A stretch of DNA of 64,000 nt from Methylocapsa acidiphila B2 (GCF_000427445.1 NZ_KE386496.1:1240001-1304000); one strand, 5' to 3'; counted from the stretch's first letter, positions 1-11,225 are shown. Made by a program: numbers and translations. Notes: a model not told the origin generated them from the sequence alone.

Positions 1-536
1 GATTGAGGCATGCCGGCGCCGCGCCGCAGGGCGTCGACGAGCTTTTCAAGAGCTGCCGCGCCCTCGGGACGCGCGCAGGCCTTGCCGGAGAAAATCGCGC
101 GAACTTGGCCGTTCGCCGCGTCGCCCAATCGTCGCTCGGCCCATTGCGGCACGACCGGCGTCAAACGGTCGGCGAGAAAAGGAACCCCGAACCAGGCGAT
201 CGCCCAAATGGAGACGGCGCCGGCGAGCGACCAAGCGACGATCCTCAGCGTCGATCCCTCGCCAGCTGCGCCCTCGACATCGAGCAATTTGCAGAGGCGC
301 GCAACTTCCGCCTGCGCGGCGGGATCGGCAATCTCGAGCCGGGCGAGCGGCAAGGCCGCAATATTGCGCAGGCGCAAGACCTGTTTCGGACCATCGGCGC
401 GGCGGATGTCGACATAGGCCCAGGCGGCGAGAAAAATCCCCTTCTCGCGAATCTCGAGCGCGGAGGCGAAAGACAGCGCGACGCGATGCTTCGCGTTGCT
501 CTTTCCATCGAAATAGACGGCGGTTATTTCGTCCAT
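1..536 (-). CDS. M48 family metallopeptidase, N-terminal part (runs off the window)
   Basis: The minus-strand frame is open from an ATG at 536 to the window edge, giving 178 codons without a stop. The predicted N-terminus begins MDEITAVYFDGKSN. After a beta-rich, PH-like segment of about 100 residues there is one hydrophobic stretch (about residues 112-128, VAWSLAGAVSIWAIAW) that would be a membrane anchor. This layout, plus the adjoining upstream YjgN/DUF898 gene on the same strand, is typical of membrane-anchored M48 (Ste24/HtpX-like) peptidases. The HExxH zinc site would lie beyond the window, so catalysis cannot be confirmed. It sits 21 bp after the YjgN gene, with a GGGACC-like ribosome site, and is probably co-transcribed with it. 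Confidence 0.72.
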   Translation of the reverse strand, partial: MDEITAVYFDGKSNAKHRVALSFASALEIREKGIFLAAWAYVDIRRADGPKQVLRLRNIAALPLARLEIADPAAQAEVARLCKLLDVEGAAGEGSTLRIVAWSLAGAVSIWAIAWFGVPFLADRLTPVVPQWAERRLGDAANGQVRAIFSGKACARPEGAAALEKLVDALRRGAGMPQ

Positions 537-557
537 GAAGGGTCCCGTGCGGCCGTG

Positions 558-1817
558 TCAGAAGCCCGCGAAATCAAGCCCATCGACAAGGCCCTCGCCC
601 AAGGCGCTGGCCGCTTCGCCCTCCGCCCCGACATGATCGGCGGCGTCAAGCCGATGCAGCGTGATGGAGGAGACGACGAGCTTCCAGACGCGCTGCACGA
701 GATAGATGCGCTGAACGACGCCCAACGCAAGAACCAGCAACAGATAGCAGGCAAGAGTGGCCACAACCGGTAGGGCCTCGCCTTTGCCAGCGTACCGCGC
801 GATCAAATCGGGATGCCGTGTCGCCATGGCGACGGCGACGCCCAGGAAGACGAAGCCAAGGACTAATACCGACCAGACAGCGAACACCAGCAGGCTAACG
901 CCATACAACTTCCAATAGTTGGCGATCAGCGCGCCTAAAGAGAGATTCGAGTCAAAACGAAGCGCGCCGAAACGCAGGCCCTGCACCCACCATCGCCATT
1001 CGATCGCTTTGAAGATCGGATAGAGGAAGCCGAAGATAGAAATCAAGACGATGAAAACCAGGCCGACAATGAGCGCGATCGTTTGAGTAGGCAGCCTCGC
1101 AAGCGGCAATTCGCCGCCTGCTTGCACGATCTTGGCGATTCCGGCGGCGGCGCCGACGACAAGAAAAACTCCGAGCAGCCAGAGCCAGCCGGCGCGCTTG
1201 AAAAAAGTCCAGCCGCGCCCCTGGAACCAACCCGGCAGATCGCCGTAATAGGTATGCCCCATCTTGTAGCGCTCGAACGCAGCCTCTTGCCAGGGATAGG
1301 CGAGGCCGAGAGTGACGCTAACGAGTAGCCACCACGCGAAGGCGCGAAACGCATAGCCGACGCCGGAGCCCGTCATCCAAAAGCGCACGCCGCGCCAGAT
1401 CGTTCGCGTCAGGCGATAGCGCCGCGCGCGATAGACGGCGAATTGCATGAAGCCGAAAAAGAACAGAAAGAGCGGCAGGCTTGCGAAGGCCTTGGCGCGC
1501 TCCGCCTCTATGGCGACGAGGAAATAGGCGAGATAGAGGGGTGCCAGAATGGCCAGCGCGAAAAGAAAGCCGAAAAGCAGCTCGCGGCCCCTGCCGGTAT
1601 ATTCCAGCGCGTCGCCATCGATCGACGTGCTCGTCCATAAGCTCCGGCGTATGTTGGTGACGAGCCAGAATCGGTAGAATCCAAATGTCACGAGCTCGAG
1701 CAAGGCGCCGCGCGTGACGAGACGGCGAAAATCGCCGTCCTGCCCATGGAACCCCACCTGAACCGGCCCGCTGGGTGCGCTCGCCGAGGCAAAGTCAGGC
1801 GCAATCATCTCGTCCAT
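558..1817 (-). CDS. YjgN family (DUF898) polytopic membrane protein
   Basis: This 419-aa protein has repeated blocks of the DUF898/YjgN type: an aromatic-rich FYRFWLVTNIRR block near the N-terminus, GHTYYGDLPGWFQGRGW in the middle and several long hydrophobic helices (about six to seven membrane segments). The function of the family is not established. The start was taken as the ATG at 1817 because GGAG lies six bases upstream (TGACGGAGCTTTTC-ATG); a TTG five codons earlier is open but has no ribosome site. It is followed after 21 bp by the M48 peptidase gene, a pairing that recurs in proteobacteria, which suggests a shared envelope role. Confidence 0.85.
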   Translation of the reverse strand: MDEMIAPDFASASAPSGPVQVGFHGQDGDFRRLVTRGALLELVTFGFYRFWLVTNIRRSLWTSTSIDGDALEYTGRGRELLFGFLFALAILAPLYLAYFLVAIEAERAKAFASLPLFLFFFGFMQFAVYRARRYRLTRTIWRGVRFWMTGSGVGYAFRAFAWWLLVSVTLGLAYPWQEAAFERYKMGHTYYGDLPGWFQGRGWTFFKRAGWLWLLGVFLVVGAAAGIAKIVQAGGELPLARLPTQTIALIVGLVFIVLISIFGFLYPIFKAIEWRWWVQGLRFGALRFDSNLSLGALIANYWKLYGVSLLVFAVWSVLVLGFVFLGVAVAMATRHPDLIARYAGKGEALPVVATLACYLLLVLALGVVQRIYLVQRVWKLVVSSITLHRLDAADHVGAEGEAASALGEGLVDGLDFAGF

Positions 1818-2027
1818 GAAAAGCTCCGTCAAAAAAATTGATCAATTATGCTTCGCGCGAGGGCGCGAGGGCTCGACGCCAAATATCCAATTTACAGAGC
1901 TAAGCTGCAGAGCCGTGACAGTGTCAACCGGACGAAAGGACTTTGGCAGTCGCCCGCCGAGCCGGATGGACTCGGACGCCCGGAACTGCGGCTTGCCCAT
2001 CGCCGCTGCCGGCCCTATGTTATCCAT

Positions 2028-4041
<2,014 letters not shown>

Positions 4042-4164
4042 GGGGAAGGCGGCTTAGTGGGATCGCCGGGTTTCATTCGGCGCCGTCGAAATTTAGTGTA
4101 TAAGCTTGGGCGATGCCGGCCTCCGCCGTCAATCGCCCCCGCCGCGAGTAGCCTGCGAACCGCC

Positions 4165-4653
4165 ATGAGCAAACAAGAGAAATCGCTGTTCATGACCTTT
4201 CTCATGACGCCGGATATGGCCAATTTTTCGGGCCATGTTCATGGCGGCGTCATCTTGAAGCTTCTCGATCAGGTCGCCTATGCTTGCGCCGCGCGCTATT
4301 GCAAGAGCTATGTGGTGACCGCCTCGCTCGACCAGGTCATTTTCAAGGAGCCGATCAAGGTCGGCGAGCTCGTGACATTCAAGGCCAATGTGAATTATGT
4401 CGGCAAGACCTCGATGGAGATCGGGATCAAGGTGATCGCCGAAAGCCTCACCGAATATGATTCCCGCCACACCAATTCCTGCTATTTCACTATGGTCGCC
4501 AAAGGCGAGGACGGCCGCCCCAAGCAAGTGCCGCCGCTCCAGATCGAAACCGAGATCGAGCGCCGGCTCTACGAGGCGGGCAAGATGCGAAAGGAAATGC
4601 GCGAGGAAATCATGGAAAGAAACAAGTCGCTTCACGTCGGCATGCCCGACTGA
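4165..4653 (+). CDS. Acyl-CoA thioesterase, hotdog fold (YciA/BFIT-like)
   Basis: The 162-aa product begins MSKQEKSLFMTFLM and has the hotdog thioesterase signature GHVHGGVILKLLDQVAY, with the HGG turn and the following acidic residue on the central helix. A later DSRHTNSCYFTM strand and a charged helical tail are typical of the YciA/cytosolic acyl-CoA hydrolase group. It should hydrolyse fatty acyl-CoA esters in the cytosol; chain-length preference cannot be read. The frame is open upstream to 4057, but homology begins at the ATG at 4165, so that start was preferred although no strong ribosome site is visible. Confidence 0.85.
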   Translation: MSKQEKSLFMTFLMTPDMANFSGHVHGGVILKLLDQVAYACAARYCKSYVVTASLDQVIFKEPIKVGELVTFKANVNYVGKTSMEIGIKVIAESLTEYDSRHTNSCYFTMVAKGEDGRPKQVPPLQIETEIERRLYEAGKMRKEMREEIMERNKSLHVGMPD

Positions 4654-4904
4654 AGGCAATTAGGCGCATTTCTTGCTTAATCAAAATCGGCGTTTTTAAG
4701 CCGGGGCCGGTCGACCGGGCCTCGATTTGAACGGCGTCACGCACCAAGACGTAAAGCCAATAGCGCCGTCTCAGCCAAGGTCCAATCATTGGCGGGCCGA
4801 GCCCGCTCTTCCCTTCGATCTCGCCAGACCGCGCGCTCGATTTGCCAGGAGAGAACGCGGTTCGACCGAAGACGACGGCGTCTTCACCAGATCGAGGAGC
4901 ATCC

Positions 4905-5444
4905 ATGACCGCCATTACCGACACGCCCTTCGCCAAATTGGAAGCGGAAGGCCGTCTCTTGAAACCCACTTTGAAGGCCGACACCCATGTCGACGGCCGC
5001 TTCGGCTTTCGCGGCGACATTTCCTATGACGGGCCGGAAACCATCCTGAAAGAGGTTTTCACCGTCTCGGAGAGCGGCAAGCCCGCGATCGGCTTCATCG
5101 CCGGCTCGATCAAGGAATATGAGTCGCTCCCGAAATTCGTCGAAACCCTCGGCGCCGCGCTCGACGCGGACAGCAAAATTATCGTCTATGTCGCAGATAT
5201 TCCGCGCGGCAGCCGCTGGTACGTGCCGCTCGGCGCGGTGAAGGTCTTCATCGTCTTCATCGACGACACCTCGGTTTACAACGAGCTGATCGACACCTTC
5301 TATGTCGATAAGGTGAAGCTCAAGAAATACGACACTTCGGCCAAGCTCGACGCGCTCGCCGACGTCGGATTGAAATATGCCGCCGTCTCCGACTACGAGG
5401 AGATCTCGTACGAGGAAGGTCTGAAGCGCAAGAACGCCGGCTGA
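4905..5444 (+). CDS. Conserved-looking hypothetical protein, 179 aa
   Basis: I do not recognise a family. The start is the ATG at 4905 with GAGGAG seven bases upstream; the frame remains open further 5' but without a better start. The protein is soluble, has no signal peptide, and is rich in alternating hydrophobic and charged strands (KVFIVFIDDTSVYNELI) followed by a Lys/Asp-rich stretch and an acidic/basic C-terminus (YEEGLKRKNAG). Codon use matches neighbouring genes, so it is very probably expressed. It stands alone, with gaps of about 250 bp on the 5' side and 230 bp on the 3' side. Formaldehyde-activating enzyme was considered and does not fit. Confidence 0.75.
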   Translation: MTAITDTPFAKLEAEGRLLKPTLKADTHVDGRFGFRGDISYDGPETILKEVFTVSESGKPAIGFIAGSIKEYESLPKFVETLGAALDADSKIIVYVADIPRGSRWYVPLGAVKVFIVFIDDTSVYNELIDTFYVDKVKLKKYDTSAKLDALADVGLKYAAVSDYEEISYEEGLKRKNAG

Positions 5445-5572
5445 CCGAAGCTTCGACACGCCACAGCGGGCGCCGCGCTCGTCGCCGCGCCCTCACCCTG
5501 GAAGGTCTTTGACTGGGAGGCTTGATGGCCGCGCTTCAGAAGGCCTTGACTCGCCTCAATCGATCCTCAAGC

Positions 5573-5625
5573 ATGTTCCGAGAGCGCGTTCTCGTCGATC
5601 GCGATTCCATGCGATCAGAACGCGC
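5573..5625. repeat. Palindromic repeat element in the spy-like gene leader
   Basis: GCGCGTTCT (5584-5592) and AGAACGCGC (5617-5625) are perfect 9-bp inverted arms, with an inner ATCGC/GCGAT pair. Immediately 5' is AGCATGTTCCGAGAGCGCG. Both modules, AGCATGTTCCGA and GAGCGCGTTC, recur at 39850-39917, so this is probably a member of a dispersed REP-like family. It lies in the untranslated leader of the gene at 5678. Confidence 0.6.
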
Positions 5626-5677
5626 GGCGTGCGCTATCGGTCGCATTCGACGATTCTCTCAGAAGGAGCGGCAAGGC

Positions 5678-6157
5678 ATGAAACAGATCGCAATCGGCGT
5701 CCTGACGGCGAGCCTTCTGTTCGGCTTGTCGAGCGTCCCGCCGGCGGAGGCCCGCAGCCGGACCGAGGGCCCATCTGGCACAAATATGACCGCAAGCCAG
5801 ATTTTCGATCAGGAAACGGCGCAAATCGCGGAGCTCAAGGCCAAGCTGCACCTCACGCCCGAGCAGGAAAAAAGTTGGACGGACCTAGAGACGGCTTTGC
5901 GCGACATTGCGAAAAAGCGGGCCGATCGGCAGATCCTCATCCAAAACGCGCTCTCGCAGCAACCCAAGGGCCCTGTCGATCTCGTCGAGCAATGGCGTAA
6001 CATCGCCGATATTTTGAATGAGCGCTCGATCGAGCTGAAGACCCTGGCCGACTCCGCGCAGCCGCTCTATGCGAGCCTCAGCGACGAGCAGAAAAAGCAG
6101 TTTAAAGACCAGATTCAGCGCCTCCAAGGCAAGTTCGCCGAGGGCGCGCTGAAATAG
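5678..6157 (+). CDS. Spy/CpxP-type (LTXXQ motif) periplasmic protein
   Basis: The 159-aa product starts with a signal peptide (MKQIAIGVLTASLLFGLSS, cleavage expected near PAEARS) and contains two LTxxQ-like motifs, LTPEQEKSW and LSDEQKKQF, spaced by helical segments. Spy/CpxP relatives are helical periplasmic chaperones or stress sensors. The start at 5678 has AAGGAG nine bases upstream; an in-frame extension to 5522 would cross the palindromic repeat and is rejected. It converges with phaB. The substrate is unknown. Confidence 0.82.
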   Translation: MKQIAIGVLTASLLFGLSSVPPAEARSRTEGPSGTNMTASQIFDQETAQIAELKAKLHLTPEQEKSWTDLETALRDIAKKRADRQILIQNALSQQPKGPVDLVEQWRNIADILNERSIELKTLADSAQPLYASLSDEQKKQFKDQIQRLQGKFAEGALK

Positions 6158-6178
6158 CCCTCGGCCGAGCGGGACGGG

Positions 6179-6904
6179 TCAAATCATAAATTGCCCGCCA
6201 TTGACGGTCAGCGTCGAGCCGGTGATGAAGCCCGATTCCTCGGCGACGAGAAAGACGACGCAGCGCGCGACTTCTTCCGGTTCGCCAAGCCGCCGCACGG
6301 GAATGAGCGGCAACACGGATTTCTCTAAGACCTCTTGCGGCACCGCCTTGACCATGTCGGTCGCGATATAGCCAGGACACACGGCGTTGACGGTGATCCC
6401 CTTGCCGGCGTTTTCCTGCGCGAGCGATTTCGTGAAGCCGATGTCGCCGGCTTTGGACGCGGTGTAATTCGTCTGCCCCATTTGGCCTTTCTGGCCGTTG
6501 ATGGAGGAGATGTTGACGATCCGACCAAAGCCCCGCGCGCGCATGCCGTCGATGACCGGGCGCGTCATATTGAACAGCGAATTCAGATTCGTGTTGATCA
6601 CTTCGTACCACTGCTCCGGGGTCATCTTGTGGAACATGGTGTCGCGAGTGATTCCCGCATTGTTGACGAGTATGTCGATCGGGCCAAGCTCGTCAGCGAC
6701 CTTCTTCAGACCCTCGGCGCATTGGGCGTAATCGGAAACATCCCATTTATAAACTGGTATGCCAGTTTCGGCATTGAATTTCGACGCTGCCTCATCATTC
6801 CCCGCATAATTCGCAGCGACCTGATAGCCTGCCGCCTTCAACGCCTTGCACGTCGCCGCGCCAATGCCGCGCGTGCCGCCGCTCACCACTGATACCCGAG
6901 CCAT
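6179..6904 (-). CDS. phaB: Acetoacetyl-CoA reductase PhaB
   Basis: This 241-aa short-chain dehydrogenase makes (R)-3-hydroxybutyryl-CoA from acetoacetyl-CoA with NADPH, the second step of polyhydroxybutyrate synthesis. Visible features are the GGTRGIG nucleotide-binding loop near residue 9, NNAG, the catalytic Ser in ISSINGQKGQ, the YTASK active-site Tyr/Lys, and the PhaB-type VCPGYIATDMVKAV. The ATG at 6904 has GAGGGGG eight bases upstream; a GTG three codons earlier is less well placed. It lies downstream of phaA on the same strand but with a 453-bp gap, so it may have its own promoter. Confidence 0.96.
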   Translation of the reverse strand: MARVSVVSGGTRGIGAATCKALKAAGYQVAANYAGNDEAASKFNAETGIPVYKWDVSDYAQCAEGLKKVADELGPIDILVNNAGITRDTMFHKMTPEQWYEVINTNLNSLFNMTRPVIDGMRARGFGRIVNISSINGQKGQMGQTNYTASKAGDIGFTKSLAQENAGKGITVNAVCPGYIATDMVKAVPQEVLEKSVLPLIPVRRLGEPEEVARCVVFLVAEESGFITGSTLTVNGGQFMI

Positions 6905-7357
6905 TCTCGTCACCCCCTCGTAGCCGCAGCAAGTGTTCCATGCGGCAAGTCGAAACCAATTTATTTTTGCTTCGTGGCGCTGCGCCGTTCCGCATAAGAT
7001 TAATGGTCCGCCCGTCAGCGCAACTGAGCCAAATCAATGCGCGCCAGCACATATTCGGAAAAGCCGCCTTTTCGATGCGAACATGCCCCGCGTCTTTGAA
7101 GACGAGCGATTTGTTGACAGTTTCAATGACTCCCTTCGGCCGATAAGCGATTGGAGCGGAATGAAGAAAAGCGGCGACCGGCTTTCTTCATTGTCTTCTG
7201 GTTGATCCCAATCGATCGCTTTCGTGATTTCGATGCAAGATCAACATGTTCAAGGCGGCGGAAATCATAAACGCCGAATTCCGCCATCCAAGATGCGCAG
7301 GATTTCATCTATGTGAAAATCAAGCGCGTCACAGCACAATGCGCAGCGCCTATCGGC
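6905..7357. other. phaA-phaB intergenic region with one hairpin
   Basis: No gene is supportable in these 453 bp. TGAAGAAAAGC (7162-7172) and GCTTTCTTCA (7181-7190) form a hairpin with one bulge. On the plus strand it is followed by a moderately T-rich stretch, on the minus strand it is not, so a terminator role for phaA is doubtful. The region probably carries a separate phaB promoter. Confidence 0.35.
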
Positions 7358-8533
7358 TCAGCGCTCGATCGTAAGCGCTATGCCCATCCCGCCGCCGATG
7401 CAGAGGGTCGCCAAACCCTTTTTGGCGCCGCGGCGCTGCATCTCGTGCAACAGCGTGGTGAGAGCCCGCGCCCCCGAAGCGCCGATCGGGTGTCCGATCG
7501 CGATTGCGCCGCCGTTCACGTTGACGATCGAGGGATCCCAACCGAGATCCTTGTTCACGGCGAGCGCCTGGGCCGCAAAGGCTTCATTGGCCTCGACGAG
7601 ATCGAGATCCTTGACTTTCCAGCCGGCCTTCTCAAGCGCCTTGCGGGAGGCCGGAATCGGGCCCGAGCCCATGAGCGCCGGATCGACGCCGGCGGTCGCC
7701 CAGGAAGCAATGCGGCCAAGGGGCGCAAGGCCCCGCGCCGCCGCGTCCTTGGCGCTCATCAACACCAGCGCAGCGGCGCCGTCATTGATTCCCGAGGCGT
7801 TGCCGGCCGTGACGGTGCCGTCCTTGGCGAAGGCCGGCTTGAGTTTGGCGAGCGCCTCGAGCGTCGCGCCGTGGCGAATATATTCATCCGCATCGACCGT
7901 GACGTCGCCCTTTTTGGTGCTGATCACGAAAGGCGTGATCTCTTCCTTGAATTTGCCTTCCTTCTGAGCCGCCTCGGCCTTGTTTTGCGAGGCCAGCGCG
8001 AAACGATCCTGCTCATCCCGGCTGATTTGCCATTTCGCGGCGACATTCTCGGCGGTCTGGCCCATGTGATAGTTGTTGAAGACGTCGGTCAGGCCGTCGC
8101 GTATCATGGTGTCAACGAACTTGACGTCGCCCATCTTGACGCCGGCGCGGAGAAAGGCGCTGTGGTGCGACTGGGACATGCTCTCTTGGCCGCCGGCCAC
8201 GATGATATTGGCGTCGCCATTGACGATTTGCTGCAGTCCAATGGCCACCGCGCGCAAGCCGGAGCCACACACCTGGTTCAAGCCCCAGGCCGTCTTTTCC
8301 TGCGGAATCCCAGCCTTGATCGCCGCCTGGCGGGCCGGATTTTGACCCTGCCCCGCGCTTAACACCTGACCCAGAATCACTTCGTCGACGTCGGCGGGAT
8401 CAACCTTGGCGCGTTCGAGCGCCGCCTTGACCGCGGCCGCGCCGAGCTCATGCGCCGGCGTCGCGGCGAAGGCCCCGTTGAAAGATCCAACAGCCGTGCG
8501 CGCCGCGCTCACGATTACGATATCACGTGACAT
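7358..8533 (-). CDS. phaA: Acetyl-CoA C-acetyltransferase PhaA (beta-ketothiolase)
   Basis: This 391-aa biosynthetic thiolase condenses two acetyl-CoA to acetoacetyl-CoA, feeding PhaB. The nucleophilic Cys lies in [14 protein letters not shown], the His in [19 protein letters not shown], and the second Cys in [12 protein letters not shown] near the C-terminus; length is standard. The ATG at 8533 has AAGGAG upstream (AAGGAGAATGCCCA-ATG). It is divergent from phaR, whose product typically represses PHB genes in alphaproteobacteria. Confidence 0.97.
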   Translation of the reverse strand: MSRDIVIVSAARTAVGSFNGAFAATPAHELGAAAVKAALERAKVDPADVDEVILGQVLSAGQGQNPARQAAIKAGIPQEKTAWGLNQVCGSGLRAVAIGLQQIVNGDANIIVAGGQESMSQSHHSAFLRAGVKMGDVKFVDTMIRDGLTDVFNNYHMGQTAENVAAKWQISRDEQDRFALASQNKAEAAQKEGKFKEEITPFVISTKKGDVTVDADEYIRHGATLEALAKLKPAFAKDGTVTAGNASGINDGAAALVLMSAKDAAARGLAPLGRIASWATAGVDPALMGSGPIPASRKALEKAGWKVKDLDLVEANEAFAAQALAVNKDLGWDPSIVNVNGGAIAIGHPIGASGARALTTLLHEMQRRGAKKGLATLCIGGGMGIALTIER

Positions 8534-9062
8534 TGGGCATTCTCCTTGGGGTTGGCCTTTGCGGGGTGCTCCGTCGGCGCCAGATTGACGTTAGCATATC
8601 GGAAGCGCCGCCCGCGAGTGGAAGGCGGGTCAAATCGAGGCGACAAAATCGGGCTTGAGATCGCTTCGAGGGACGGAACAGGCTTTCACTTTCAGATAAT
8701 GCGCATATTCTAAAAAAAACACATGTCATAGGGAGCAGGCGCACCAAACCCAAAAGAAAAAACGACGCAGCCCCGCTGGGCTGCAGACCCACGCGCAGCG
8801 GCGCCCTAGAATAAAATGGCGTTTGAGAGCGAAATATGAATTTTAAGTGAAACGCCGGAGGGCTCAATTGACTTGGCGCAACGCCGTTTCGATTGTCGCG
8901 GTCATCAGTTAACGTGAGAGAGACGTCTCGAGACGACTCCGAGACTCGTTGGAGACAGTTAGAACGCGGCGATTGCGAATTTGTTTTGAAGCTTATGCGC
9001 GCCGCCGATCTCGTGAGGTCTGCTGGCGTCCAAGACGACTTCCTGTAGGCGAGTGATCGACC
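8534..9062. other. phaA-phaR divergent intergenic region
   Basis: These 529 bp hold no convincing protein gene. They must contain the phaA (minus) and phaR (plus) promoters. TTGACT near 8869 with GATTGT 17 bases further on is a possible plus-strand promoter for phaR. A strong minus-strand hairpin plus T-run lies at 8751-8784 (separate entry). Confidence 0.4.
8751..8784 (-). terminator. Rho-independent terminator on the minus strand upstream of phaA
   Basis: Read on the minus strand, GCAGCCC-AGCG-GGGCTGC (7-bp perfect stem, 4-nt loop) is followed by GTCG and then TTTTTTCTTTT. This is a textbook intrinsic terminator, but no annotated minus-strand gene lies between it and phaR at 9063. It may end a small RNA, or shield phaA from antisense transcription coming through phaR. 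Confidence 0.55.
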
Positions 9063-9674
9063 ATGTCCAGTGAAAAACAACCAATTACGGTCAAGAAATA
9101 TGCGAACCGACGGCTCTACAATACGAGCACGAGTGCATATGTGACGCTCGAGGACCTCGCCACCATGGTCAAAAGCGGAGTCGACTTCGTCGTCTTCGAC
9201 GCCAAGAGCGGCGAGGACATCACGCGATCAGTCCTGACCCAGATCATTTTCGAGCAGGAGGGCAAAGTCGGCCAAAGCCTTTTGCCGATCACATTCTTGC
9301 GCCAGCTGATCCGCTTTTATGGCGACAGCATGCAAATGCTCGTGCCGAGCTATCTCGAATTCACCATCGGCAAGCTGACGAGCGAGCAAAGCAAGTTCCG
9401 CGACCAGGTCGCGGGGGGCTTCGCCGCTCCCGCCGGCGCGCCGCTCTTCGGCTCGCTCGAGGAGCAGGCCCGCAAGAACATGGCGCTTTTTAACCAGGCG
9501 CTCGGCTTGTTCAGTCCGTTCACTGCGCCGCAGGCTGCGGCGGAAAAGCCATGCGAGGGGCCTGCCGAGCCCGCCGCCAAAAGCGACATCGAGGAAATGA
9601 AGCGTCAACTCGAGGAACTGCAAAAGCGGATCGAGGGGATCGGGTCGACAGGGAGCCAGGGAACGCGCGAGTAA
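9063..9674 (+). CDS. phaR: Polyhydroxyalkanoate synthesis repressor PhaR
   Basis: The 203-aa product has the PhaR N-terminal DNA-binding block (ITVKKYANRRLYNTSTSAYV, then LEDLATMVKSG) and the PHB-accumulation regulatory domain (about residues 60-115, SVLTQIIFEQEGK). The C-terminal third is low-complexity, ending in a predicted coiled coil (EEMKRQLEELQKRIEGI). PhaR proteins bind PHB granules and repress phasin and PHB genes when polymer is absent. Its divergent placement next to phaA fits that role. Confidence 0.95.
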   Translation: MSSEKQPITVKKYANRRLYNTSTSAYVTLEDLATMVKSGVDFVVFDAKSGEDITRSVLTQIIFEQEGKVGQSLLPITFLRQLIRFYGDSMQMLVPSYLEFTIGKLTSEQSKFRDQVAGGFAAPAGAPLFGSLEEQARKNMALFNQALGLFSPFTAPQAAAEKPCEGPAEPAAKSDIEEMKRQLEELQKRIEGIGSTGSQGTRE

Positions 9675-9711
9675 GCCCGGCAAGCGGCCGCCCGACGGGA
9701 TGAACCGAAGC

Positions 9712-10170
9712 TCAGCCCCTCGCCGGAGCGGGCGTCCGGGTCGCCGGAGCGAGTTCGAAACCGGAAAACTCAAAACCCGGCGCGACGCTGCATCCAACGA
9801 GCGTCCAGGCGCCGATGCTCTCGGCGCTCTGCCACCAGCCTGCCGGCACCACGAATTGCGGGCGCTCCCCCGCGATAAGATCGGCGCCGAGACGATGCGC
9901 GTGCGGCGCCTCGCCCTCTTGCGAGACCATGAGCAGCAAGGGCGCGCCGGCGTAATAGTGCCAGGCCTCCGCCGCGTCGACCCTGTGCCAGTGCGATCTC
10001 TGGCCTGCATCGAGAAGAAAATAGATCAGGGTCGAGGCCGCGCGCCCCGGCGTCGCTTCGGCCGAGTCGCGAAAAGTCTCTCGAAAGAAGCCGCCCTCCG
10101 GATGCGGCCGAAGATCGAGCAGGCGGATGATTTCGGCGGCCTTTACGGAGGGATCGCCTTGCCTCGACAT
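9712..10170 (-). CDS. Cupin domain protein, DUF985 family
   Basis: The 152-aa protein carries the DUF985 cupin pattern: HPEGGFFRETFR near the N-terminus, SHWHRVDAAEAWHYYAGAPL (metal-site histidines and Glu) and VPAGWWQSAE, followed by VGCSVAPGFEF. The family resembles yeast YML079; its substrate is unknown, with sugar or epimerase-like roles suggested by fold only. It is 27 bp downstream of the glyoxalase II gene on the same strand and may be co-transcribed with it. The tail is Pro/Ala-rich. Confidence 0.88.
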   Translation of the reverse strand: MSRQGDPSVKAAEIIRLLDLRPHPEGGFFRETFRDSAEATPGRAASTLIYFLLDAGQRSHWHRVDAAEAWHYYAGAPLLLMVSQEGEAPHAHRLGADLIAGERPQFVVPAGWWQSAESIGAWTLVGCSVAPGFEFSGFELAPATRTPAPARG

Positions 10171-10197
10171 GAATTTATGTCTCCGAAATTCGCGAGC

Positions 10198-10971
10198 CTA
10201 CGCTCGATTCTTGCGTTCACGCAGCTCGGCGAAGACCGCCGCCGGCTCGGCGCCGCGCAGGCCGACCATAGACTGAATGTCGAGCTCGTCGGCGCGCAAA
10301 AACGGATTGGTCGCAAGCTCGAGCGCGATCGTGGTTGGGAGCGTGAACTCTCCCGCCTCGCGGCGCCGCGAGACCTCCTGCGCGCGCAGGCGCAAATTGG
10401 CGTTGCCCGGATCGACGGCGAGCGCGAAGCGGGCGTTGGCCAGGGTATATTCATGGCCGCAATAGACTTTGGTCTCGATCGGAAGCCCGGCGAGCTTCAT
10501 CAAGGATCGGAACAGAACCGCCGCAGGCTCCTCGAACCCTCGGCCGCATCCCATCGCGAACAAGGTGTCGCCAGCGAAAAGGAGCGCTTCCTCCGGCAGC
10601 CAATAGGCGACATGACCGGATGTGTGGCCCGGCACGTCGAGCGCGGCGATTTCGAGCACGCCGACCGCTACTCTGTCTCCCTCGCCGACGGCGACGTCGA
10701 GGGCCGCGTCGATCTTGTCGGCCTCCCTCAGCGGCCCGATCACGCGCGCACCGGGAAAAGCCGCCTTCAGCCCGCCTATTCCTTGGACATGATCCGCGTG
10801 ATGATGAGTGATAAGAATGTCGCTCAGCCGCCAGCCCTTCTCGGCGAGCGCGGAGAGGATGGGAGCTGAGTCCGGCGCGTCGACGGCCGCCGTCGCGCCT
10901 GTGCGCGGGTCGTGCACGAGGACGCCAAAATTATCCTTGAGGCATAGGAATTGATGGATTATGGCGGTCAT
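10198..10971 (-). CDS. gloB: Hydroxyacylglutathione hydrolase (glyoxalase II)
   Basis: The 257-aa metallo-beta-lactamase-fold enzyme hydrolyses S-D-lactoylglutathione. The binuclear metal motif THHHADHVQGIGG, the VPGHTSGH block, FAGDTLFAMGCGR and VYCGHEYT are all present, and the C-terminal helical HAGH domain is complete. The start was placed at 10971, where GGAG lies upstream; an in-frame extension to 11133 is Arg/Ala/Pro-rich without homology. It is divergent from the methyltransferase gene, an arrangement seen in several Hyphomicrobiales. Confidence 0.94.
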   Translation of the reverse strand: MTAIIHQFLCLKDNFGVLVHDPRTGATAAVDAPDSAPILSALAEKGWRLSDILITHHHADHVQGIGGLKAAFPGARVIGPLREADKIDAALDVAVGEGDRVAVGVLEIAALDVPGHTSGHVAYWLPEEALLFAGDTLFAMGCGRGFEEPAAVLFRSLMKLAGLPIETKVYCGHEYTLANARFALAVDPGNANLRLRAQEVSRRREAGEFTLPTTIALELATNPFLRADELDIQSMVGLRGAEPAAVFAELRERKNRA

Positions 10972-11225
10972 CGATTCTCTCCATCGGCGTCGCAAGTGGC
11001 GACGAAGCCGAGCCTGGATAAGGAGCGCGCGCGCTTCGCAAGGCGGAGGCGCAGGCCATGCGCCCGAACGCGCGCCAGCATAAATAGGCGCCGTAGCGGG
11101 CGCGCAAGGCCCGGGATCGCGACGAAGCTTCAATAATTTCTCACTGGACGAGGATCGAAGTGCCGCTAATCCTGCCAGATCGGCAAATGCGCCGCCCCTT
11201 CCCGCGTAAGGCCCAAGACGCCAAG

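Noticed and set aside
3-773. Plus-strand frame at the window start
   Set aside because: It lies across the M48 and YjgN genes on the other strand and has no recognisable domain.
7162-7190. Hairpin between phaA and phaB as a strong terminator of phaA
   Set aside because: On the minus strand no T-run follows, so it is reported only as a hairpin.
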